DNA of 64,000 nt. It comes from JAENVU01 sp038250905. Lineage in GTDB: Bacteria > Actinomycetota > Acidimicrobiia > IMCC26256 > JAENVU01. This document shows, piece after piece, positions 52,776-61,297 of the stretch. The position numbers and the translations under genes are program-made. Under the pieces are notes generated by a model. The model saw only the letters and a list, made by a program, of their open reading frames with translations. It made no database searches and had not been told where the DNA came from. Location of the stretch: assembly GCA_038250905.1 (NCBI GenBank), contig JBBSBV010000023.1, positions 3,802-67,801 of the forward strand, read 5' to 3'. The stretch's first letter is position 1, and every line of letters starts with the position of its first letter.

Positions 52776-53413
52776 TACTGCTCTCCCTTCGACGAGTCGC
52801 CCGACTCGTCGGTGGCGCCCTCGTCGGCATCCGCGTCGGCGACGTCGGAATCTTCGGTCTCGCCGGCTTCGGCTTCGGCGAGCTCCGCGGTGTCGGCACC
52901 GTCGGTGACCTCGGCCACCACGGTCTCGTCGGCGAGGTCGTCATCTTCGTGATCGTGATCGTGCGCCTCGGCGGCGGTGCTGGCGGCGACGCGCCGGCCC
53001 CGGCTCAGGCGGCGGCGACGCTCGGTGGCAGCACCGGTTCCGCTGCTCTCCTCGCGAACCGCGCGCTGGCGCAGCTCCTCGTCGGAATAGCGCTCGACCA
53101 CGATGGTGATGTGGCTGGTGCGCTTCCGGATCCGGGTACCCCGGCCGCGGGCACGGGGACGGAACCGCTTCGCGGTCGCGCCCTCGTCGGCCCAGGTGGC
53201 CGAGATGAAGAGCTCGTCGCTCGGGATGTGGTCGTTGTGCTCGGCGTTGGCAACGGCCGAGTCGAGCAACTTGGCGACCTCGACCGACGCGCCGCGCTGG
53301 CTGAAGCGCAGCACCTCGCGGGCTTCGGTGACGTCGAGGCCACGGATCATGTTCAGGACCAGCCGCACCTTGGTCGGCGAGCCCTGGGTGTTGCGGAGAA
53401 CGGCGCGCGTCAT
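52775..53413 (-). CDS. rplV: Ribosomal protein L22 with long acidic extension
   Basis: The 212-residue protein has normal uL22 to about residue 118 (QGSPTKVRLVLNMIRG, then RGRGTRIRKRTSHITIVV). A tail of about 95 residues follows, first basic (Arg-rich), then very acidic in Asp, Glu and Ala. E. coli L22 is 110 residues. The tail probably extends from the ribosome surface; function unknown. Confidence 0.95.
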   Translation of the reverse strand: MTRAVLRNTQGSPTKVRLVLNMIRGLDVTEAREVLRFSQRGASVEVAKLLDSAVANAEHNDHIPSDELFISATWADEGATAKRFRPRARGRGTRIRKRTSHITIVVERYSDEELRQRAVREESSGTGAATERRRRLSRGRRVAASTAAEAHDHDHEDDDLADETVVAEVTDGADTAELAEAEAGETEDSDVADADADEGATDESGDSSKGEQ

Positions 53414-53415
53414 CT

Positions 53416-53694
53416 CTACCGCCGTCCCTGCTTCTCTTGGCCGGCGTGGTACCGGAACGTGCGGGTCGGCGCGAACTCGCCGAGCTTGTGACCCACCATG
53501 GCCTCGGTGCAGTACACCGGGACGTGCTTGCGCCCGTCGTGCACCGCGAAGGTGTGGCCGACGAACTCCGGCGTGATGGTGGAACGGCGCGACCAGGTCT
53601 TGATGACCTTGCGGTCCCCGGCTTCGTTCATGCGCTCGACCTTCACCCGCAGGTGCTCGTCGACGAATGGACCCTTTTTCAGGCTGCGAGGCAT
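53416..53694 (-). CDS. rpsS: Ribosomal protein S19
   Basis: The 92-residue uS19 starts PRSLKKGPFVDEHLRVKVER and has TWSRRSTITPEFVGHTFAVH. Two bases before rplV. Confidence 0.97.
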   Translation of the reverse strand: MPRSLKKGPFVDEHLRVKVERMNEAGDRKVIKTWSRRSTITPEFVGHTFAVHDGRKHVPVYCTEAMVGHKLGEFAPTRTFRYHAGQEKQGRR

Positions 53695-53699
53695 CGCGC

Positions 53700-54536
53700 C
53701 TACCTCCGGCTGCCGCGAGTGCGGCGACGACGAACGATCATCTGGTCAGATGCCTTGCCCTTCTTACGGGTGCGGCCTTCCGGCTTGCCCCACGGCGAGA
53801 CCGGGTGGCGACCACCGGAGCTCTTGCCCTCGCCACCGCCGAGCGGGTGGTCCACCGGGTTCATGGCGACACCACGAACGTGGGGACGCTTGCCTTTCCA
53901 GCGGTTCCGACCGGCCTTGCCGATCGAGATCAGTCCCGACTCGGAGTTGCCGACCGAGCCGACCGTGGCCCGACAGTCGATCGGGACCCGCCGCATTTCG
54001 CTGGACGGGAGCCGCAGCGTGGCGAAGAGCCCTTCCTTGGCGACGAGTTGGATCGCCGCACCGGCGCCGCGACCCATCTTGCCGCCGGCACCCGGCTTGA
54101 GCTCGACGTTGTGGACGACGGTACCGACCGGGATGTAGCGCAACGGCAGTGCGTTGCCGGGACGGATGTCGGCTCCCTGCCCACTCTGGAGCATGTCGCC
54201 GACGCCCACGCCGGACGGGGCGAGGATGTAGCGCTTCTCGCCGTCCCGGTAGTGGAGCAGTGCGATCCGGGCGTTGCGGTTCGGGTCGTATTCGATCGCG
54301 GCGACCTTGGCCGGGACACCGTCCTTGTTGCGACGGAAGTCGACCAGGCGGTACTGGCGCTTGTGTCCGCCACCACGGTGGCGGGAGGTCATGCGGCCGT
54401 AGCTGTTGCGGCCACCGGTACGGGGCTTCGGCCCGACCAGCGACTTCTCGGGCGTGCTCTTGGTGATCTCGGCGAAGTCCGAGACCGACTGGAACCGGCG
54501 ACCCGGTGAGGTCGGCTTACGTTTGCGGATGGCCAT
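53700..54536 (-). CDS. rplB: Ribosomal protein L2
   Basis: The 278-residue uL2 has the GRNSYGRMTSRHRGGGHKRQ region and ends with VRGVAMNPVDHPLGGGEGKS, the peptidyl-transferase-associated His motif. Normal length. Confidence 0.98.
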   Translation of the reverse strand: MAIRKRKPTSPGRRFQSVSDFAEITKSTPEKSLVGPKPRTGGRNSYGRMTSRHRGGGHKRQYRLVDFRRNKDGVPAKVAAIEYDPNRNARIALLHYRDGEKRYILAPSGVGVGDMLQSGQGADIRPGNALPLRYIPVGTVVHNVELKPGAGGKMGRGAGAAIQLVAKEGLFATLRLPSSEMRRVPIDCRATVGSVGNSESGLISIGKAGRNRWKGKRPHVRGVAMNPVDHPLGGGEGKSSGGRHPVSPWGKPEGRTRKKGKASDQMIVRRRRTRGSRR

Positions 54537-54538
54537 CG

Positions 54539-54838
54539 TCAGCTCCCGAAGATTTCGATCGAGTCACCGGCAGCCAACAAGACGATCGCCCGCTTCTGAT
54601 CAACCCGCTTGCCCCATGTACCGGTCCGGCGGTTCCGCTTGCGCTTCCCGCCCCGATTGAGGGTGTTCACGTTGAGCACCTTCACGCCGAAGATCTCTTC
54701 CACCGCTTGGCGGATCTGGATCTTGTTCGCGCCGGCCGCCACCTCGAACGTGTAGACGTTCGAGTCGAGGTTGGCGTAGGACTTCTCCGACACGATCGGT
54801 CGGATGATGACGTCGCGGGGGTTGCTGAGACCGCTCAC
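54539..54838 (-). CDS. rplW: Ribosomal protein L23
   Basis: The 99-residue uL23 has RDVIIRPIVSEKSYANLD, FEVAAGANKIQIRQAVEEIF and the NRRTGTWGKR ending. GTG at 54838 overlaps the rplD stop as GTGA. Confidence 0.97.
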   Translation of the reverse strand: MSGLSNPRDVIIRPIVSEKSYANLDSNVYTFEVAAGANKIQIRQAVEEIFGVKVLNVNTLNRGGKRKRNRRTGTWGKRVDQKRAIVLLAAGDSIEIFGS

Positions 54839-55509
54839 GCTTCCGCCCCCTTCGTCTTGATGCCGTCGGTGAGGCGACTCACCGTCGCCTCGAGCGTGGA
54901 CGCCGAGAAGACGAGCCAGTCGTTGACCAGCACGTCGTAGGCGTTGAGTTCCTCGGGCAGGATGATCTGCACCCGCTCACCGAGGTTGCGGAACGACTTC
55001 CACGCCGACTGCTCGAGCCGGTCGAGGACGAGGAGTACCCGGGGCGCCCGCTCGCCGGCCGGCCGCAGGCCGAGCGCGGTCAGCGCACTGATCGCGTCCT
55101 TGGTCTTGGGGGTGTCGAAGCTCCACGCGTCGATCACCATGACCTTCTGCTCCGAGGCCCGGTCCGAGAGGGCCGAGACGAGCGCGAGGCGCACCATCTT
55201 CTTCGGGGTCCGCTGGGCGTACGAGCGGGGCTTCGGTCCGTGCGCGACACCACCACCGCGCCAGTGCGGCGCACGGATGGAACCCTGACGGGCCCGGCCG
55301 GTTCCCTTCTGGCGCCAGGGCTTCGCGCCACCACCGCGGACCTCGGCCCGGGTCTTGGTGCTGTGCGTGCCCGACCGTGCGGCTGCGAGCTGCGCGGTCA
55401 CGACCTGGTGCAGGACCGCCATGTTGGGAACGATCCCGAACACCAAGTCCGGCAGTTCGACCGCGTCGCCGTCGGCGCCGGTCTGGGTCTTCATGGTGAT
55501 CGAGCTCAC
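54835..55509 (-). CDS. rplD: Ribosomal protein L4
   Basis: The 224-residue uL4 has the tunnel loop TKTRAEVRGGGAKPWRQKGT with GRARQGSIRAPHWRGGG and ends in the NDWLVFSASTLEATVSRL region. In E. coli L4 represses the S10 operon; here the matching leader would be elsewhere (see 56151-56360). GTG start overlaps the rplC stop. Confidence 0.97.
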   Translation of the reverse strand: MSSITMKTQTGADGDAVELPDLVFGIVPNMAVLHQVVTAQLAAARSGTHSTKTRAEVRGGGAKPWRQKGTGRARQGSIRAPHWRGGGVAHGPKPRSYAQRTPKKMVRLALVSALSDRASEQKVMVIDAWSFDTPKTKDAISALTALGLRPAGERAPRVLLVLDRLEQSAWKSFRNLGERVQIILPEELNAYDVLVNDWLVFSASTLEATVSRLTDGIKTKGAEA

Positions 55510-56150
55510 TTGGCCCCCGCCTTCACCGCGTCGCGGAGGAAGACCAGGCCGCCGTTGGGGCCGGGGACCGATCCGCGCACGAGGATGAGGTTGCGCTCAC
55601 CGTCGCCCTCGATGACCTCGAGGTTGAGGGTGGTGGTCTTGGCGTTCCCCATCTGGCCGCCCATCTTCATGCCCTTGAACACGCGGGCGGGCGTGGCGCA
55701 GGCGCCGATCGAGCCCGGAGCGCGGTGCTTCTTGTGGTTACCGTGCGATGCGCCCTGGCCCTTGAAGTTGTGCCGCTTCATGACACCGGCAAAACCCTTG
55801 CCCTTGGAGACGCCGCTCACATCCACCCGGTCGCCCTTGGCGAAGATGTCCGCCACGATCGCCTGGCCCACCGCGAAGTCGGCGAGGTCGTCGACCCGCA
55901 ACTCCACGAGGTGCTTCGAGGGGCCCACGCCCGCCGTGGCGAGGTGTCCCAACTCGGGGCGGGTCAGTCGCCCGGCCTTGGTCTCGCCGAACGCGATCTG
56001 CACCGCGGCATAACCGTCGCGTTCGGGTGTCTTGAGCTGCACGACATGGCACGGACCGGCCTGGATGACGGTGACCGGAATTACCCGGTTCTCCTCATCC
56101 CAGACCTGGGTCATGCCGAGCTTGCGCCCGAGGATTCCCTTGGAAGCCAT
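55506..56150 (-). CDS. rplC: Ribosomal protein L3
   Basis: The 214-residue uL3 starts ASKGILGRKLGMTQVWDEEN and has RHNFKGQGASHGNHKKHRAP and GMKMGGQMG. The ATG at 56150 has GAAGAAGG upstream; the longer frame from 56288 runs through hairpin sequence. It is separated from rpsJ by 210 bases. Confidence 0.97.
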   Translation of the reverse strand: MASKGILGRKLGMTQVWDEENRVIPVTVIQAGPCHVVQLKTPERDGYAAVQIAFGETKAGRLTRPELGHLATAGVGPSKHLVELRVDDLADFAVGQAIVADIFAKGDRVDVSGVSKGKGFAGVMKRHNFKGQGASHGNHKKHRAPGSIGACATPARVFKGMKMGGQMGNAKTTTLNLEVIEGDGERNLILVRGSVPGPNGGLVFLRDAVKAGAK

Positions 56151-56170
56151 CGTTTCGCCTTCTTCTGGCG

Positions 56171-56226
56171 GGCCGGAGGACCCGGCCGCACGCGAACGCT
56201 CCGTCGGGAAGGTTCCCGGCGGAGCG
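56171..56226 (-). promoter_or_regulatory. Hairpins in the rpsJ-rplC gap
   Basis: Two inverted repeats lie in this stretch: 6-base arms at 56171-56176 and 56182-56187, and 14-base arms at 56197-56210 and 56213-56226 with one mismatch and a two-base loop. As RNA on the minus strand the second is a very stable stem. It ends about 45 bases before rplC. It could be an attenuator, a protein-binding leader or a processing site. There is no U-run for a normal terminator. Confidence 0.55.
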
Positions 56227-56296
56227 CTGGTTCGGTTGTGCCGTGCGGTTCCGTCGCTGCGAGCAGCGAAGGCCTGCACGGACGTCAATTGACGAG

Positions 56297-56318
56297 CCCG
56301 GGAAATCTAGTGCCCGGG
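56297..56318. repeat. Paired CCCGGG palindromes after rpsJ
   Basis: CCCGGG occurs at 56297-56302 and 56313-56318 with a 10-base spacer and can form a stem. It lies about 45 bases downstream of the rpsJ stop. Confidence 0.5.
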
Positions 56319-56360
56319 ACCGCCGCATCGCCACTTGGGTGATGCAGGAACCCCGGAGGG

Positions 56361-56675
56361 TCAGACGCCCTGGATCTTGATCTCGATGTCGACACCGGCT
56401 GGAAGGTCCAACCGCTGCAACGACTCGACGGTCTTGCCCGCCGGCTCGACGATGTCGAGCAGGCGCTTGTGGATCCGCATCTCGAAGTGCTCGCGCGAGT
56501 CCTTGTCGACGTGCGGTCCACGAACCACGCAGTAGCGGTGGATCTCCGTCGGCAACGGGACGGGTCCCCGGACCCGCGCTCCGGTACGCACGACCGTCTC
56601 GACGATCTTCTTCGTCGACTGATCGATGATCTCGTGGTCGTACGCCTTGAGCCGGATCCTGATCTTCTGCGCCAT
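56361..56675 (-). CDS. rpsJ: Ribosomal protein S10
   Basis: The 104-residue uS10 starts AQKIRIRLKAYDHEIIDQST and has RTGARVRGPVPLPTEIHRYCV and the ending DLPAGVDIEIKIQGV. The ATG at 56675 is the standard start. It follows tuf by 16 bases, joining the str and S10 operons. Confidence 0.97.
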   Translation of the reverse strand: MAQKIRIRLKAYDHEIIDQSTKKIVETVVRTGARVRGPVPLPTEIHRYCVVRGPHVDKDSREHFEMRIHKRLLDIVEPAGKTVESLQRLDLPAGVDIEIKIQGV

Positions 56676-56691
56676 CGCGGTGTCGTCGTCT

Positions 56692-57879
56692 CTACTTGTT
56701 GATCTTGGTGACGCGACCGGCGCCGACGGTACGGCCGCCCTCACGGATGGCGAAGCGCAGGCCCTCTTCCATGGCGATGGGCTTCTGGAGCTGCACGACC
56801 ATCTCGGTGTTGTCACCGGGCATGACCATCTCCGTGCCCTCGGGCAGGTTGATGGTGCCGGTCACGTCCGTGGTGCGGAAGTAGAACTGCGGGTGGTAGT
56901 TGGCGAAGAACGGCGTGTGCCGGCCGCCCTCTTCCTTGGTGAGGACGTAGACCTGGCCCTCGAAGTCGGTGTGCGGGGTGATGGAGCCGGGCTTGGCCAG
57001 CACCTGTCCACGCTCGACGTCTTCCTTCTTGGTGCCGCGGAGCAGGGCGCCGATGTTGTCGCCGGCCTGGCCCTGGTCGAGGATCTTGCGGAACATCTCG
57101 ACCCCGGTACACGTGGTGTTCTGGATCTCACGCAGACCGATGATCTCGATCTCGTCACCCGTGTGCAGGATCCCCTGCTCCACCTTGCCTGTGACGACGG
57201 TGCCACGACCGGTGATCGTGAACACGTCCTCGATCGCCATCATGAACGGCTTGTCGAGCTCACGGGTGGGCTCGGGAATGAAGGTGTCGACCGCGTTCAT
57301 CAGTTCCATGATGCCTGCCGCCGCGTCCGCGTCGCCCTCGAGCGCCTTGAGTGCGGAGACCCGGATGACCGGAGTGTCGTCGCCAGGGAAGTCGTACTCG
57401 TTCAGGAGCTCACGGACCTCGAGCTCGACGAGCTCGAGGAGCTCCTCGTCGTCGACCTGGTCGCACTTGTTGAGCGCCACCACGATCGACGGCACGCCGA
57501 CCTGCTTGGCGAGCAGTACGTGCTCACGGGTCTGGGGCATCGGACCGTCGGTCGCCGCCACCACGAGGATCGCACCGTCGACCTGGGCCGCACCGGTGAT
57601 CATGTTCTTGATGTAGTCGGCGTGGCCGGGCATGTCGACGTGCGCGTAGTGACGCGCCTCCGTCTCGTACTCCACGTGGGCGATGTTGATCGTGATGCCC
57701 CGGGCCTTCTCTTCGGGCGCCTTGTCGATCATGTCGAACGCCGTGGCCGTCACGTTCGGGTTGCCTTCGGCCAAGACCTTGGTGATCGCTGCAGTCAGCG
57801 TGGTCTTGCCATGGTCGATGTGGCCCATGGTCCCGATGTTGAGGTGCGGCTTGGTCCGCTCGAACTTGGCCTTTGCCAT
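56692..57879 (-). CDS. tuf: Elongation factor Tu
   Basis: The 395-residue GTPase brings aminoacyl-tRNA to the ribosome. G motifs are GHIDHGKTTL (about residues 18-27), DMPGHADY (about 80) and NKCDQVDD (about 135); the switch I region has the standard RGITIN. It is 81 bases after fusA, 16 before rpsJ. Only one tuf copy is in the window. Confidence 0.98.
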   Translation of the reverse strand: MAKAKFERTKPHLNIGTMGHIDHGKTTLTAAITKVLAEGNPNVTATAFDMIDKAPEEKARGITINIAHVEYETEARHYAHVDMPGHADYIKNMITGAAQVDGAILVVAATDGPMPQTREHVLLAKQVGVPSIVVALNKCDQVDDEELLELVELEVRELLNEYDFPGDDTPVIRVSALKALEGDADAAAGIMELMNAVDTFIPEPTRELDKPFMMAIEDVFTITGRGTVVTGKVEQGILHTGDEIEIIGLREIQNTTCTGVEMFRKILDQGQAGDNIGALLRGTKKEDVERGQVLAKPGSITPHTDFEGQVYVLTKEEGGRHTPFFANYHPQFYFRTTDVTGTINLPEGTEMVMPGDNTEMVVQLQKPIAMEEGLRFAIREGGRTVGAGRVTKINK

Positions 57880-57960
57880 CTCTACTGTCTCCGTTCGTGG
57901 CGGACGGGTTCCCCGGCCGCGCGTCGTTGCGCTGTGCTCTTGTAGAAAAATGCGGTGTGG

Positions 57961-60060
<2,100 letters not shown>

Positions 60061-60115
60061 GTTGTTCTTTTCCCTTTACCTCTAAGAACGTTCGTGCACC
60101 CGCGTCCGACCGGAG

Positions 60116-60207
60116 GTCGACGCCGATGTCCGTCCACCAAGCGAGTTCTTTGCGAGCCGCCGGGCGAGCAAAGCTGTTCGAGCGACCGGGCGGATGTCGG
60201 CGTCGAC
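60116..60207 (-). promoter_or_regulatory. Long stem structure in the rpsG-fusA gap
   Basis: A 17-base inverted repeat with two mismatches pairs 60116-60132 with 60191-60207. Inside it CTTTGC (60148-60153) pairs with GCAAAG (60168-60173). The RNA would form a nested, stable structure between the rpsG stop and fusA start. In E. coli S7 controls the str operon through the rpsL-rpsG gap; a similar role here is a guess. Confidence 0.6.
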
Positions 60208-60217
60208 CGACCCGCGA

Positions 60218-60688
60218 TTACCAGCGGTAGTGAGCGAACGCCTTGTTGGACTCCGCCATCTTCTGGAGGTCGTCCTTGCGCTTGATGGCTGCACCCAACC
60301 CGTTACTGGCATCCATCAACTCGGCGGCGAGACGCCCCGCCATCGTCTTCTCACGGCGCTGCCGCGAGTACCCGACCAGCCAGCGGATCGCGAGGGTGGT
60401 CGCGCGGCGCGGACGGACCTCGACCGGGACCTGATACGTGGCACCACCGACGCGGCGGGACTTCACCTCGAGCACCGGGCGGACGTTCTCGACCGCACGC
60501 TTGAGCGTGGGGATCGGGTCGCCACCGGTCTTCTTCTCGATCTCCTCGAGCGCGTGGTACACGATGCGCTCGGCGGTCGACCGCTTGCCTTCTTGCAGGA
60601 TCTTGTTGACGAGCTGGGTCACGACCACCGAGCGGTGCACGGGGTCGGGCAGGAGTTCACGGCGGGGAGCTGGTCCCTTGCGAGGCAC
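60218..60688 (-). CDS. rpsG: Ribosomal protein S7
   Basis: The 156-residue uS7 starts PRKGPAPRRELLPDPVHRS and has VENVRPVLEVKSRRVGGATYQVPVEV in split form, plus KPNKAFAHYRW-like ending ESNKAFAHYRW. It starts head assembly of the 30S subunit. Two bases after rpsL. Confidence 0.97.
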   Translation of the reverse strand: MPRKGPAPRRELLPDPVHRSVVVTQLVNKILQEGKRSTAERIVYHALEEIEKKTGGDPIPTLKRAVENVRPVLEVKSRRVGGATYQVPVEVRPRRATTLAIRWLVGYSRQRREKTMAGRLAAELMDASNGLGAAIKRKDDLQKMAESNKAFAHYRW

Positions 60689-60690
60689 GA

Positions 60691-61059
60691 CTAACCCTTC
60701 TTGGCGCCGTAGCGACTACGGGCCTGCTTGCGGTTGGCGACACCACTCGCGTCGAGCGCGCCGCGGATGATCTTGTAGCGGACACCGGGGAGATCCTTCA
60801 CCCGGCCGCCACGAACGAGGACGATGGAGTGCTCCTGGAGGTTGTGGCCGATCCCGGGGATGTAGGCCGTCACCTCGACGCCGGTGGTCAGGCGAACTCG
60901 GGCGACTTTGCGCAGCGCCGAGTTGGGCTTCTTCGGAGTGGTGGTGAACACGCGCGTGCACACGCCCCGACGCTGGGGGGAACCCTTCAGCGCAGGAGTC
61001 TTCGACTTGTCGGTCTTGCTTTCCCGGCCCTTACGGACCAACTGGGCAATCGTGGGCAC
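60691..61059 (-). CDS. rpsL: Ribosomal protein S12
   Basis: The 122-residue uS12 has TTTPKKPNSALRKVARVRL and GGRVKDLPGVRYK, keeping the lysines whose change gives streptomycin resistance (wild-type state). GTG at 61059 has GGAG five bases upstream. It follows rpoC after 238 bases that contain a large hairpin. Confidence 0.97.
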   Translation of the reverse strand: MPTIAQLVRKGRESKTDKSKTPALKGSPQRRGVCTRVFTTTPKKPNSALRKVARVRLTTGVEVTAYIPGIGHNLQEHSIVLVRGGRVKDLPGVRYKIIRGALDASGVANRKQARSRYGAKKG

Positions 61060-61235
61060 AGCTCTCCAACTGGTTGCGGGCCCGAAGACCCTCGTAGAAC
61101 TTCATCGCGTACTTCACCGCGCCCAGACGGCGCGACGAGCGGCGGCGACCGTGGTGGTCGCACAAGCCCGTGGAGGCTACGCCCTCGCGTACCGCCGGAT
61201 CAAACCGGAATCGCAGGCCCGATCTCCCGTGACTC

Positions 61236-61273
61236 CGGCGCCGAGTCCGGGGGATCCCCCCCATTCGGCGCCG
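61236..61273 (-). terminator. Large hairpin after rpoC
   Basis: CGGCGCCGA (61236-61244) and TCGGCGCCG (61265-61273) are perfect inverted repeats around the palindrome GGGGGATCCCCC (61249-61260). It starts about 25 bases after the rpoC stop on the transcribed strand. No U-run follows, so it may be a weak terminator, attenuator or RNase site before rpsL. Confidence 0.5.
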
Positions 61274-61297
61274 CAGCCCGGAATGATCGGATACGGG

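Noticed and set aside
56283..56293. TTGACG as a -35 for an internal S10-operon promoter
   Set aside because: It is part of the palindrome GTCAATTGAC, and no -10 lies at suitable distance on either strand.
61031..61264. Possible small gene upstream of rpsL (77 residues)
   Set aside because: It runs through the rpoC-rpsL hairpin and into the rpsL start. The final part looks a little protein-like, but there is no ribosome site or known family.
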